NCBI GenBank assembly: GCA_021780905.1
Contig: JAJXXW010000089.1
Span: 1 to 40,145, forward strand
Length of the DNA stretch: 40,145 nucleotides
Direction: 5' to 3'
From: a bacterium
GTDB taxonomy: Bacteria; Verrucomicrobiota; Verrucomicrobiia; Limisphaerales; UBA11358
Position numbers and translations under genes: made by a program. Each line of letters begins with the position of its first letter. The first letter of the stretch is position 1. This document shows, piece by piece, positions 12,249-21,023 of the stretch. The notes under the pieces are model-generated. The model was given only the letters and a program-made list of their open reading frames with translations. It had not been told where the DNA came from and searched no databases.

Positions 12249-15107
12249 TCACTGCAATTCCACCCGCAACGTCACCAAGCCAAAACCGGGCACGGTCACC
12301 GGGCCGGAAACTTTTTCTCCGGCCTGTTCGCTGGTGTTGCTCAAGTAAACTGCTTTGGGCGCGCGGTCCCAATGCAAGCGGGCGGAGCGCGTCTGACCCG
12401 ACGCGCCAAACAACCGGACGATGAGCGCCTGGCCGTCGTCGCTGGGTTTGAGCGCCGAAACCAAGACATCCGCCGGCGAGATTTTTAGCAGCGGCGCGAT
12501 TGCCTGGCTGCCGCTGGCGCGCACCAGCAAGGGCTCGCTGAAACCGGTGGCAAAGCGTGTGTTCTCCGCCGGGTCGGACCGGCGATGCGGCCGCAGCACA
12601 AACCGAAACCGCACCAGGCCTTCCTGGTAGGCGCGATAGTTCGTGCCCCAGTGATTGTTCATCGCCCACGAATAAATGGTTTGAGTGCGCCCGATGTGCT
12701 GGCGCCACACATTCGGATCGGTCTGCGAGTTCAGCAGCGTGGCGGTGATGCCGCCGGCCTCAATCAGCGGCGCGTCAAGCGTGACCCAGGTGACGCCGCG
12801 CTCGCGGTTCGACACATCGGCCCAACGCCCGACGGTCAGCCAGTTTTTGCACGCGCTGGGGATCTGGTCGCGTTCGGGACGCATCGCACCCAGCGGAATA
12901 TCCAGTTGCAGTTCACCGTCCGGCACGTTGAAGGGAAACGCGAAGTTCACGCTCTCCTTGCCGTCCGGTTTTTTGTAGTTGGCCGCCTGCAGCCGCGCCT
13001 TGTCCACCAGATTGATGACTTCGACAAAATCCATGCCGGCGACGACACGCAGTTCGCGCCGCAGTTTGGCGCAACCCGGCGCGTCGGATTCGATCACCAG
13101 CGAGGCCACCAGCGGGCCGGCTTCGCCGACGGAAATTTTCACCGGGCCGTTGCGCTGCAAATTTTTCAAATTGTCGCCAATCAAATAGCGGTAGTCGTCG
13201 AGCGTCTCGCCGCCGCGCGTGTCGGCGAAATTCCCGGCCAGGCCTTTCGCCGTCAGTTCCACAATGCCGCCGGTCGTTTCATCCACCACCGCGCGCACCG
13301 CGCCGCTGTCCAGCGTCGCCCCTTCGGCCCGGGCGCGAGATTTCACCTCCGCTGCGCCGGTGGAAACGGTGTAACGCCGCGCGCCGAAGGCCGGCACCTC
13401 TTTGGCGAGGAAAACGAGTTCGCCGGAGCGCAATCGCTGGGACGGAACCGGCCGGCCGCGCTCATCGGTCACCCGGTCGCCGGCGGCGGAAAGCTCCGCC
13501 GGCACGGTCGCCAATTCCGTGCGCGGCCAGGAAAGCGTATTCACCACTTCCAGCACGCCGTTGGTGGCCGGCGGCGCACCCTCCGCGTTGAGGGCGGAAT
13601 TTAACAGCTTGCGGGATTGCTCGTCCGCCTCATCGGCGCGGGATTTTTTGACCGCCCATTCTTCCTTGGTCATCTTGTTTTCCGGGTCGCTGAGGCTGCA
13701 CCAAGCGCCCCAGGTGTGTTCCGAGTAAAGCAGCACGTTGCGCCAGGCGTCCGTGAAGTTGGTTTTGGGAAACGTCGCCGGCGCAGTCATGGCAAACAAT
13801 GTTTCCGCCTGGACCAGCCGATCCGAACTCTGACGGTTCATGGCCGTTTCGCGGGCGGACGAACCCGCACCGTCTTCCCAATACGGCGTCCAATCGCCGC
13901 GAACCAGCGGCAAATCTTTTCCAAATTTATTTTCAAAAGTCTGAAACGCCTCGGTCGTGCCGGAGATGATCAGCTTGGGCCAAGTGTATTTTGCGTTCCA
14001 ATTTTTGACGGACTCGCAGATTTCCGGGTCGGGCACCGCGTTGTCGCCGTGGCCGGCCCAGCGGATGTAGGCGATGTCGTAGGGATAATTTTCCGGCTCC
14101 AACGCGTCCTCGATTTCGCTCATGCGTTCCGCCGTGAGGTGGCCGAAGATGTGTGACATCGCGTAGCCTTTGAAAGGAATCCAGGCCAGCACCTTGGATT
14201 GGCCGTCCGGGCCGACCCAGTAAAACGGCTTGTTTTCCCAGTCGCGCAAAATCGTGCCGATGCGGTCGAAATAATTCGGCGCCACGGAAAAATATTTGAT
14301 GCCCGCCTGTTTCAGCGCCGTGACCGTCCCCCAGGTGTAACCGGGCACGTCGGAAATCATCGCCGACTGGATCGGCACGCCGGTCAAGGCGGACATTTGC
14401 GTGGCGCAGCGGAACAGTTGAATCAGTTCCTCGGGCCGGCAAAGTCCCGTGAGTTCGTTTACATACATGCCGTTCAGCGCCACCTGTCCGCTTTTCACCG
14501 CCGCGACAAAATCCGCCCGCTGCTGGTCGTTGAGCCGGCGCCAATAAAGATCCGCCGCCCACAGCACCTCCACGTTCCAGACAAAGCGTGCGCCGGCGGG
14601 ATAATCGGCCGTCCGTTTGGCGAGCGCCATGCCGGCGAGCAGATTGTTGACCTGCTTCTGTTCCACCGCCGACTGGATTTCGGTGAAACCGATGTCGGTG
14701 TGCGAGTGGGGCAGCACATAGATCGTGAGTTTGCGGACCGGCTTGAGTTGGACGTTGGTCGAGACCAGCGTGTGGTTTTCCGCTTGAATCGAAATCTGTC
14801 GCCGCGCCGGTTCACTGACGGCGGGCAAATCCAATTCCACAATTTGCGATCCGGATGCCAGTGTGATGGTTTTTGCCAGCACGCCATCCACGAGAATGCC
14901 GGCCTCGCGGAATTTTTCGCCGGACAATACGGCGGAATTTGTCAGCGTCAGGATAACCGGCTGGGTCTTTTGGCCGCCTTGCTCGCGCAAAGCCGCCAAC
15001 GGCTTGACCTGCCAGCGATTTTCGTCACTGCCGGCCTGCACGTCAAAATCGCCACCATGCCAAATGAGAAAGATGCTGACGCCCCACTTCACAAGCGGTT
15101 TTTTCAT
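12249..15107 (-). CDS. exported GH38-type alpha-mannosidase-like glycosidase
   Basis: A 952-aa protein with a putative signal sequence (MKKPLVKWGVSIFLIWHGG) and a glycoside hydrolase 38 N-terminal fold. The metal-site motif HSHTD is at residues 134-138. D253 in ISDVPGYTW is a plausible nucleophile, and His464 in YSEHTWGAW is a likely third metal ligand. The C-terminal half is beta-rich, as in GH38 enzymes. These are retaining, metal-dependent alpha-mannosidases; the substrate here cannot be read from sequence. ATG 15107 is chosen over an upstream in-frame start at 15182 because it creates the signal peptide. asd follows downstream with its own promoter; a transporter of the sugar-acid type lies upstream beyond an IS remnant. 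Family is fairly sure, specificity unknown. Confidence 0.8.
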   Translation of the reverse strand: MKKPLVKWGVSIFLIWHGGDFDVQAGSDENRWQVKPLAALREQGGQKTQPVILTLTNSAVLSGEKFREAGILVDGVLAKTITLASGSQIVELDLPAVSEPARRQISIQAENHTLVSTNVQLKPVRKLTIYVLPHSHTDIGFTEIQSAVEQKQVNNLLAGMALAKRTADYPAGARFVWNVEVLWAADLYWRRLNDQQRADFVAAVKSGQVALNGMYVNELTGLCRPEELIQLFRCATQMSALTGVPIQSAMISDVPGYTWGTVTALKQAGIKYFSVAPNYFDRIGTILRDWENKPFYWVGPDGQSKVLAWIPFKGYAMSHIFGHLTAERMSEIEDALEPENYPYDIAYIRWAGHGDNAVPDPEICESVKNWNAKYTWPKLIISGTTEAFQTFENKFGKDLPLVRGDWTPYWEDGAGSSARETAMNRQSSDRLVQAETLFAMTAPATFPKTNFTDAWRNVLLYSEHTWGAWCSLSDPENKMTKEEWAVKKSRADEADEQSRKLLNSALNAEGAPPATNGVLEVVNTLSWPRTELATVPAELSAAGDRVTDERGRPVPSQRLRSGELVFLAKEVPAFGARRYTVSTGAAEVKSRARAEGATLDSGAVRAVVDETTGGIVELTAKGLAGNFADTRGGETLDDYRYLIGDNLKNLQRNGPVKISVGEAGPLVASLVIESDAPGCAKLRRELRVVAGMDFVEVINLVDKARLQAANYKKPDGKESVNFAFPFNVPDGELQLDIPLGAMRPERDQIPSACKNWLTVGRWADVSNRERGVTWVTLDAPLIEAGGITATLLNSQTDPNVWRQHIGRTQTIYSWAMNNHWGTNYRAYQEGLVRFRFVLRPHRRSDPAENTRFATGFSEPLLVRASGSQAIAPLLKISPADVLVSALKPSDDGQALIVRLFGASGQTRSARLHWDRAPKAVYLSNTSEQAGEKVSGPVTVPGFGLVTLRVELQ

Positions 15108-15160
15108 TCGGAGATTCTTCCAAATGCGGCTTTGTTGTCCAGCACACTTCTCGTATGAAC

Positions 15161-15346
15161 CTATAAACGGGCTTCGGCGCACTTGGCAACCAAAGCCCGT
15201 TCGGGGCGGGGCGGGATAAGTTCAAGAAGTTTTTGCCGCCGCCACGTGAGCAGTAACCCGTCCAAAGCAGTTAGATCAAATGTGCTCGGTTCAGGAACAG
15301 CCGATGGGAAAAACTGGCTATTATTGTTAATTGCAACCACTCCCAT
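15161..15346 (-). pseudogene. orphan PEP-CTERM sorting tail
   Basis: The frame contains SAVPEPSTFDLTALDGLLLT followed by WRRQK, a degenerate PEP-CTERM signal (VPEPST, hydrophobic segment, basic end). In intact proteins the hydrophobic part reads like FALLALGGLLLA; here Asp residues interrupt it twice. No exported domain precedes it, so this looks like the 3' end of a lost gene. Frame 15327-15563 upstream gives no recognisable protein. Confidence 0.5.
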
Positions 15347-15632
15347 CCCGTTTAGCGGGGTGACAAGCGGTTAAACCGATTGCAAACACAGGCGATTTGA
15401 CGTTTTGAAGGTGTGAGCGATATGGGTTGAAATTCGTGTTTCCAGCCAGCAGCACCCGTGCCAGACTGGCAAAATGCGCGCTGGCAAAACCGTTTTTTCG
15501 CAGGTCATGGAATGGATTCACCCCGGGTAATTTCGTCGTTGCGTGCGACGCTACCAAGGCCACTATTGCGTCCGTCGCTTTCCGTGCTGGGATCAGTTTC
15601 TGGCCATGTCCTTCGCGCGACTGGCGCAGCTA
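15347..15632. other. 286-bp stretch with no recognisable gene
   Basis: Lies between the PEP-CTERM tail and the IS remnant. Several short frames exist on both strands but have the Arg/Ser/Pro-rich look of shadows. I see no structured repeat or terminator. It is probably decayed sequence around the insertion. Confidence 0.5.
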
Positions 15633-15872
15633 TCACGACTTGGCGCGAGGGCTGATCCACTGGCGGAAGACGTGATAGACGGTTTTCCATTTGAGAAAAT
15701 CGGCGGCAGATAGCGCCAGGGACAGCCACATTTGATCAAGATACAGGATGGCGTCCAGGATTCGGCGTCGGTCCTTGGGCGGGCGTCCGCGTTTGGAGGG
15801 GTTGGGCAGCAGCGGTTGGAGGTAAGCCCACTGGGCGTCGGTGAGATCGGTGTCGTATTGGGCGATTTTCAT
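15633..15872 (-). pseudogene. IS5-family transposase, N-terminal fragment
   Basis: From ATG 15872: AQYDTDLTDAQWAYLQPLLP, then RGRPPKDRRRILDAILYL and FLKWKTVYHVFRQW, the helix-turn-helix start of IS5-group (DUF4096) transposases. Between ILYL and DFLKWKTVYHVF the usual Cys-Gln-Trp-Arg segment is altered. After VFRQW the frame runs into unrelated residues and stops, so the whole DDE catalytic part is missing. Confidence 0.8.
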
Positions 15873-15987
15873 CGCCTGATACTGCGATGGCCGCGAATGA
15901 AAGCCGCAAAAATATCCACTCAAATCAAGGAATTTATGCAACTATTTGTCCCCGCCAAACCGCCAAAACGATTTTTCAGACACGCTC
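15633..15987 (-). mobile_element. decayed IS5-type insertion sequence
   Basis: Includes a transposase fragment and, at 15969-15987 read on the minus strand, a terminal sequence gagcgtgtctgaaaaatcg of the kind found at IS5-group ends. This end abuts the stop codon of the MFS gene exactly (TAA at 15988-15990). The opposite end was not found, so the element is truncated. Confidence 0.6.
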
Positions 15988-17349
15988 TTACAAATCCGTG
16001 ATGGGCTGGTGGCGCGGCACCAGGGCTTTCATGACGGCCCACGCGGCCAAATAGCTGAACGCGCAGACGAGGAACATCAGGAGGTAGGCAGTCTGCGGGT
16101 TCGCCTGGTAGGCGTCGGTAAGCGCGCCGGCCAGCAGTTGCACCAGCACGCCACCCAACCCGCCGGCCATCGCACCGATGCCGGTGACGGAACCGACGGC
16201 CTTTTTCGGAAACATATCCGAGACGGTGGTGAACAGATTGGCGGACCAGGCCTGATGCGCGGCGGCGCCGATGCAAATCATCGCGATGGCCAGCACCGAG
16301 GCCATTTTGCCGAATTGATCCACGTTGCCGAAATATTGCGTGGTGAGGACCAGCAGCGGACACAGGGCGATCAAAAACATGGCGGTCATGCGCGCCCGGT
16401 AGACGGCCATGCCATTTTTGATGAGCGTCATGGGAATGCTGCCGCCGCAGACGCTGCCGATGATGGCGATGCCATACACGATGAAGGTCGGCCACATGAC
16501 CTGTTCCTTGGTCATGCCGAACTGTTTTTTCAGATAGTCCGGCAGCCAGAACAGGTAAAACCACCAGACGCCGTCCGTCAGAAATTTGCCGAAAAAAAAG
16601 GACCACGTCTGCCGGTAGCCAAACAGTTTGAGCCAGGAGACGTTGGCCTTGTCGCCGTTGGTTTCTTTAGGGGCCGCCTCGTCGTCAATGTGGATGTAAT
16701 CATATTCTGCCGGGGAAAGCCGTTGGCTTTTGGACGGTGGATCGTAGAGCCAGAACCAGAAAATGAGCCAGAAAAACCCGCTGGCCCCGGTCAAAATGTA
16801 GGCCAGCTTCCAGCCCTGTTGATAGCCGAAACAACCGAGGCACCACGGCACGAACAGGGCGGCGACCATCGCGCCAAAATTCGAGCCGCTGTTGAAAATG
16901 CCCGTGGCCAGCGCGCGTTCGCGCTTGGGAAACCACTCGGCGACGGTCTTGATGGACGCAGGAAAATTGCCGGCCTCGCCAATGCCGAAGGCGCTGCGCA
17001 CGAGGACATGCATCATCACCAGGCTGCCAACGAAGGCATTCAGGATGCCGAACACCGACCAGACGATGAGCGACAACGCCAATCCCAGCTTGGCGCCGAT
17101 TTTATCAATGAACCAGCCCATGAAAATCGTCATGCCGGCATAAACGGCCGTGAACGCCGCCGTCAAGTGGGCGAAATCCGTATTCGACCACCCGAAGCCG
17201 CCCTGCGCCGACGGCAGGCAGAAAAATTCCTTCAAATAGCTGATGACCTGCCGGTCCATGTAGTTCACCGTCGTGGAAAAGAAAAGCAGGGAGCAGATGA
17301 TCCACCGAAAGCGGCTCAGCGCCGGTCGGGAAGAACTCGGGGGCTTCAT
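15988..17349 (-). CDS. MFS transporter, ExuT/hexuronate (ACS)-like
   Basis: A 453-aa inner-membrane protein with about 12 hydrophobic segments. The N-terminal part shows VNYMDRQVISYL, then GWFIDKIGAKLG (MFS motif between helices 2 and 3) and FGIGEAGNFPASIKTVAEWF, typical of the anion:cation symporter branch (hexuronates, glucarate). Related proteins bring sugar acids in with H+ or Na+; substrate is inferred from family only. ATG 17349 is used; the frame extends to TTG 17367. A truncated IS sits immediately downstream of the stop. The glycosidase gene on the same strand beyond the IS could be functionally linked, but nothing proves it. Confidence 0.8.
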   Translation of the reverse strand: MKPPSSSRPALSRFRWIICSLLFFSTTVNYMDRQVISYLKEFFCLPSAQGGFGWSNTDFAHLTAAFTAVYAGMTIFMGWFIDKIGAKLGLALSLIVWSVFGILNAFVGSLVMMHVLVRSAFGIGEAGNFPASIKTVAEWFPKRERALATGIFNSGSNFGAMVAALFVPWCLGCFGYQQGWKLAYILTGASGFFWLIFWFWLYDPPSKSQRLSPAEYDYIHIDDEAAPKETNGDKANVSWLKLFGYRQTWSFFFGKFLTDGVWWFYLFWLPDYLKKQFGMTKEQVMWPTFIVYGIAIIGSVCGGSIPMTLIKNGMAVYRARMTAMFLIALCPLLVLTTQYFGNVDQFGKMASVLAIAMICIGAAAHQAWSANLFTTVSDMFPKKAVGSVTGIGAMAGGLGGVLVQLLAGALTDAYQANPQTAYLLMFLVCAFSYLAAWAVMKALVPRHQPITDL

Positions 17350-17434
17350 TGGGCGAGGATTGCCCAAAGCCGGCGGCCGTTCAAGCGCGGAAATCCAACT
17401 TTACAATGCCGCGTATTTGCGGCACTTTTGCGGG

Positions 17435-17821
17435 ATGAATTTGAAAAAGTTTTTCCCGTTGCTGCCCATTCTGCTGCTGGCAGGCTGCAGCACCACCGGC
17501 ACGTTCACGCACATGACGCCCACCCAGCAGCCCCGCAACGCGAACAATCTCTATCCCGTGGAGGTGGCGTTTGATTCCGACCGGCAGTCGCTGCGATGGG
17601 ACAGCATCCGTCCCTATGTGATTGTGGACGGACAGTCGCTCCCGATGCGCCCGGTGCCGATCGTTCAAAATCGCTGGGAGGGTTTGGTGCCCGTGCCGCC
17701 GACCGCCAGCGGGGTGACCTACCGGTTTAAATTCGACTATCTTTGCAACAGCTTTGGCACGGCCCCCCAGCCGGACAGTTCGTGGTCGCCGGTTTACACC
17801 TTGAAGATCATCGACCCGTGA
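17435..17821 (+). CDS. small putative lipoprotein
   Basis: A 128-aa protein with a lipoprotein signal peptide: MNLKKFFPLLPILLLAGC, lipobox LAGC with the lipidated Cys at position 18. The mature part is short and beta-rich (PVEVAFDSDRQSLRWDSIRP, YVIVDGQSLPMRPVP, YRFKFDYLCNSFG). No known domain was recognised. The start at 17435 is fixed by the signal peptide; the frame extends upstream to 17273 across the MFS gene without merit. A strong terminator follows. Divergent from the MFS gene. Confidence 0.75.
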   Translation: MNLKKFFPLLPILLLAGCSTTGTFTHMTPTQQPRNANNLYPVEVAFDSDRQSLRWDSIRPYVIVDGQSLPMRPVPIVQNRWEGLVPVPPTASGVTYRFKFDYLCNSFGTAPQPDSSWSPVYTLKIIDP

Positions 17822-17842
17822 GTCCCGCTTGAAAAAGCGAAG

Positions 17843-17871
17843 GCGCGGAGGGAAAGGTCCGCGCTTTTTTT
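17843..17871 (+). terminator. intrinsic terminator after the lipoprotein gene
   Basis: Perfect 7-bp stem gcgcgga (17843-17849) / tccgcgc (17858-17864) with an 8-nt loop, followed by seven T (17865-17871). It starts 22 bp after the stop codon. Confidence 0.9.
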
Positions 17872-18094
17872 GGCCTTGGAAAATAAATCGACCGGTGGTT
17901 GACCGCCCCGTTCCGCCGGGTTTTCCTGCCTTTTGCGGATTCGGAATTCCAACGCGGCGGCGGATTATCGTTGACACAATTTTTCCGCCTGAAAAAATCA
18001 ACGCCAGTTTCAGCGACATTTTGACAACGCCTCTTAAATATTCCAGCCGCCGCCGGCCTGCCGGCGGAAACACCCCCGTTCGTTTTTATCCCGC

Positions 18095-19399
18095 GTGAAA
18101 AATTACATTCTCGACACCAACGTCCTGCTGCATGACCCGGATTCGCTCGTCAATTTCGAGGAGCACAACGTCCTCGTGCCCATCGAGGTCATCGAGGAGA
18201 TTGACCGGTTCAAGCGCGAGTCCACCGAACTGGGCCGCAACGCGCGCACGGTCTCGCGCATGCTCGACGGCTTTCGCGGCGAGGGCAGCCTGAGCGCGGG
18301 CGTGGACCTGCCGAACGGCGGCAAACTCAAAATCGCCTTCCAGAAAAATGGCCACGGCGAGACGATTTTCCCCAAGGACTCGGTGGACAACCGGATTCTC
18401 GCGCTGGCGGCCAGCATCCAAAAGGCGCAGCCGAAGAACGCAACCATCCTCGTCTCCAAGGACATCAATTTGCGCATCAAGGCCGACGCGATCGGCCTGT
18501 ATGCCGAGGATTACGAGACCGACCGCGTGTTCATCACCGACCTTTACACCGGCATGGTGGATTTGACGGTGACTGCGGACAAGATGGCGGCGTTCCGCGC
18601 CAAGGGCGAATTGGCGCTGGACGGCGGGAAAAATTATTTTCCGAACGAATACTGCACGCTCACCGACGCCGCCAATCCAAAGAAAGCGGCCTTGACCAAG
18701 GTGGATCCGACCGGCACGAAATTGGTTCCCATTCTGGACTGCCGGGAAGGGGTGTGGGGCATCAAGCCGCGCAACCGCGAGCAGCATTTCGCGCTCGACG
18801 CGCTGCTCGACGACCGCATCAAGCTGGTCACGCTCATGGGCAAGGCCGGCACCGGCAAAACCCTGGTGGCGATGGCCGCCGGCCTAAAGCGCGTGGTGAA
18901 CGACCGGGAATTCCGCCGGCTCGTCGTCGCGCGCCCGACGATTTCGATGGGCAAGGAACTGGGCTTTTTGCCCGGCTCGCTGGAGGAAAAGCTGGCGCCG
19001 TGGATGCAGCCGATTCACGACGCGCTGGAGATGTTGAGCGACCTGAACATGGGCCACGACCACCGCCGCGCCGCCGATTTGATGCGCAGCGGCAGCATCG
19101 TGGTGGAGGCCTTGAGCTACATTCGCGGCCGGAGCATCGCCAACCAGTTCATGATCATTGACGAGGCGCAGAATCTCACGCCGCTGGAGGCCAAGACGAT
19201 TGTCACGCGCGTCGGCAGCGGCACCAAGATCATTTTCACCGGCGATCCGTATCAGATTGACAACCCGTATGTGGACTCGTCTTCGAACGGTTTCAACTAT
19301 CTGGTCAGTCGGTTCCGCGACCAGGCGATTGCCGCGCACATTGAGCTGCAAAAAGGCGAACGGTCGGAGCTGGCCGAGCTGGCGGCCAACATTCTTTGA
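18095..19399 (+). CDS. PIN-PhoH family ATPase
   Basis: A 434-aa cytoplasmic protein. The N-terminal PIN domain (about 1-140) begins YILDTNVLLHDPDSL and contains acidic residues of the nuclease site (DTNVLL, EVIEEIDRF). The C-terminal PhoH domain (about 225-434) has Walker A GKAGTGKTLVAM and Walker B FMIIDEAQN. Proteins of this build (PhoH2/YlaK type) are linked to RNA unwinding and cleavage. GTG 18095 is the only start that places YILDTNVLL at the N-terminus. A plain gene-length frame with no oddities. The region upstream (17872-18094) holds no gene. Confidence 0.9.
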   Translation: MKNYILDTNVLLHDPDSLVNFEEHNVLVPIEVIEEIDRFKRESTELGRNARTVSRMLDGFRGEGSLSAGVDLPNGGKLKIAFQKNGHGETIFPKDSVDNRILALAASIQKAQPKNATILVSKDINLRIKADAIGLYAEDYETDRVFITDLYTGMVDLTVTADKMAAFRAKGELALDGGKNYFPNEYCTLTDAANPKKAALTKVDPTGTKLVPILDCREGVWGIKPRNREQHFALDALLDDRIKLVTLMGKAGTGKTLVAMAAGLKRVVNDREFRRLVVARPTISMGKELGFLPGSLEEKLAPWMQPIHDALEMLSDLNMGHDHRRAADLMRSGSIVVEALSYIRGRSIANQFMIIDEAQNLTPLEAKTIVTRVGSGTKIIFTGDPYQIDNPYVDSSSNGFNYLVSRFRDQAIAAHIELQKGERSELAELAANIL

Positions 19400-19541
19400 G
19401 GTGGCCCGGCTGTTTATGGCCCACGCCATGAGCCCTTTCGCCGGCCACCGCAGGAAAATGTCTTTCGCTTCGCATTTTCCCGTTGACAAACATCCGATTT
19501 GGCCGAACTTTTATCATCGGTTGCAACGTAACTAGAAAAAT

Positions 19542-19871
19542 ATGATATCCAACGAACGTCCGTCGCCGTATGGTCGCCGCCCTTACCAAAGCCAGGGCTA
19601 CGGCCACTCCAAATACAACAGTCCGCCGCGCCCGCCCGTCAACGAGGACACTTTGAAAACGGTCGAAGTGCAGATCGAACGCAAATTCTTTGTCTTAACC
19701 CTCAAGGAAAACCCGCGCGGCCGGTTTCTGCGCATCACCGAGGACGTGGGCGGACGGCGCGACACGATCATCATCCCCTCGACCGGCTTGGCGGAATTCA
19801 AGAAGCTGGTGGATGAAATGGTCAAAACCTCCGAGGAGATTCCGTCCAAACAGCCCGCGCCGGAGGCTTGA
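19542..19871 (+). CDS. PUR-domain DNA/RNA-binding protein (DUF3276)
   Basis: A 109-aa protein. After a Pro/Tyr/Arg/Gly-rich N-terminal tail (about 1-35), a PUR-type strand-helix unit follows: KTVEVQIERKFFVLTLKENP, RGRFLRITEDVGGRRDTIII and FKKLVDEMVKT. This family occurs in Bacteroidota and Verrucomicrobiota and binds single-stranded nucleic acid. A strong hairpin terminator follows 17 bp after the stop. A TTGACA at 19483-19488 has no correctly spaced -10, so no promoter is called. Confidence 0.85.
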   Translation: MISNERPSPYGRRPYQSQGYGHSKYNSPPRPPVNEDTLKTVEVQIERKFFVLTLKENPRGRFLRITEDVGGRRDTIIIPSTGLAEFKKLVDEMVKTSEEIPSKQPAPEA

Positions 19872-19888
19872 ACCGATCCATCTCCGAG

Positions 19889-19925
19889 AACCCCGGTGAA
19901 ATCATTTTTTCGCCGGGGTTTTTTT
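19889..19925 (+). terminator. intrinsic terminator of the PUR gene, overlapping the rsfS 3' end
   Basis: aaccccgg (19889-19896) pairs with ccggggtt (19913-19920), extended inside by tg/cg, and is followed by a T-rich tract on the plus strand. The right part of the hairpin lies inside the last codons of rsfS (stop at 19902). Confidence 0.85.
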
Positions 19926-20294
19926 CTTTTTCGGCGGCGCCGTTTTCAGCGGCGGCGCGTCGCCCCAAAGTCCTTCGAGGTCGTAACGCTGGCGTGTATC
20001 CGTGTGCATGACATGGACAATCACATCAAAATAATCCAGCACCACCCACGTCCCGCTGGTGGTGCCTTCCGCGCGCGACGGGCGCAACCCGTGCTCGTCG
20101 CGCAGCCGGCTGGAAATCTCCTCCACGATGGCGCGCAGATGCGGCTGGCTCGTGCCGGAAGCGATGACGAAATAATCCGTGACGCTGGACAGCTTGCGCA
20201 CGTCGAGCACGAGAATATTTTCCGCCTTTTTGTTGTCCGCGAAATCGCGGCAAAGTTGCGCCAGTTTTTTGGAATCCATAGTTGCGCGGGCCAT
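19902..20294 (-). CDS. rsfS: ribosomal silencing factor RsfS
   Basis: A 130-aa member of the Iojap/RsfS family, which binds uL14 and keeps the large subunit from joining the small one. Signatures: VLDVRKLSSVTDYFVIASG, SQPHLRAIVEEI, and SGTWVVLDYFDVIVHVM near residue 90. The C-terminus is a Lys/Pro-rich tail (PPKKKKTPAKK). A second start, MDSKK at 20279, is possible. nadD lies upstream on the same strand with a 75-bp gap; the nadD-rsfS order is common in many bacteria. The spacer just before the ATG (CTGTTTG, TGGTTAA) again looks 7-nt phased. Confidence 0.93.
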   Translation of the reverse strand: MARATMDSKKLAQLCRDFADNKKAENILVLDVRKLSSVTDYFVIASGTSQPHLRAIVEEISSRLRDEHGLRPSRAEGTTSGTWVVLDYFDVIVHVMHTDTRQRYDLEGLWGDAPPLKTAPPKKKKTPAKK

Positions 20295-20369
20295 TTAACC
20301 ACAAACAGGCGCGGATGCACACGGCTAAATTTCCAATGCCGGGTTGCGCGCCCGCCGCGCACCGATTGC

Positions 20370-20942
20370 TTAAACGTAAAGTCGTCCGTTGCCAATGGCT
20401 TCCCCGACGGCGGCCGGAACCAGGTGCTCCACCGTCAGGCCTGCTTTGACCCGCGCGCGAATTTCGGACGAGGAGACGGCGAACGGAAAACCGCGCAACC
20501 TCCGCCCGCGAAACGGCGGCGGAAAAATCGGCGCCGCGCCCCCGGGACGCGGGATGGCGACAAATTCCGCCAGCCGCGCCAGCACCGCCGGCTCGCGCCA
20601 TTCATCGAGCTTGAGCACATTGTCCGCGCCGATGAGGTAAAACAATTCCGCGCCGGGAAATCTTCTGGCGTAATCGCGCAGCGTATCCACCGTGTAGGAA
20701 ATGCCGCCCCGGCGGATTTCCTGGTCGTCCACCGCGCAATGGGTTTTGCCCGCGAGCGCGAGCCGGAGCAGTTGCAGCCGCGCGTCGGCGGGTGCCGGTC
20801 GGTTTTCCGGCTTGAACGGCGACTGCGCCGCCGGAATGAAAAGCAGCCGGTCCAGCCCCAGTTCCTCCACCGCCGCCTGCGCCACCAGCAGATGGCCGAG
20901 GTGAATGGGATCGAACGAGCCGCCAAAGATTCCGAGTTTCAT
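20370..20942 (-). CDS. nadD: nicotinate-nucleotide adenylyltransferase
   Basis: Adenylates nicotinate mononucleotide in NAD synthesis. It starts with MKLGIFGGSFDPIHLGHLLV, the nucleotidyltransferase GGSFDPIHxGH motif, and has a second signature SSSEIRARVKAG near the C-terminus. 190 aa is normal. The frame runs on to 20996, but those extra codons are the heptad spacer; ATG 20942 is right because the GGSFDP strand must be N-terminal. It is followed by rsfS. Confidence 0.96.
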   Translation of the reverse strand: MKLGIFGGSFDPIHLGHLLVAQAAVEELGLDRLLFIPAAQSPFKPENRPAPADARLQLLRLALAGKTHCAVDDQEIRRGGISYTVDTLRDYARRFPGAELFYLIGADNVLKLDEWREPAVLARLAEFVAIPRPGGAAPIFPPPFRGRRLRGFPFAVSSSEIRARVKAGLTVEHLVPAAVGEAIGNGRLYV

Positions 20943-21019
20943 GTTGAACGTGGCCGGTTGCAAGTTCCGTGGTTGCACCGCGGGTTTAACTTGCAACTTT
21001 CAACCAGCCGCCGGCAACT
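20943..21019 (-). repeat. 77-nt spacer made of eleven heptads before nadD
   Basis: On the minus strand the whole gap between the MFS stop (21024) and the nadD ATG divides into 7-nt units such as AGTTGCC, GGTTGAA, AGTTGCA, AGTTAAA, TTGCAAC and GTTCAAC, the last ending exactly at the ATG. Units from the two halves are complementary (AGTTGCAAGTT with AACTTGCAACC), so the spacer can fold. No GGAGG-like site is present. Confidence 0.65.
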
Positions 21020-21023
21020 CAAA

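Noticed and set aside
15946..17574. 542-aa plus-strand frame over the MFS gene
   Set aside because: Antisense to a clear MFS transporter; His/Asp/Gln-rich shadow.
17971..18060. Promoters at TTGACA 17971 and 18021 before PhoH
   Set aside because: Neither has a suitable -10 at 16-18 bp.
19483..19517. Promoter TTGACA ... TATCAT before the PUR gene
   Set aside because: The spacing is 23 bp, too long for a sigma70 promoter.
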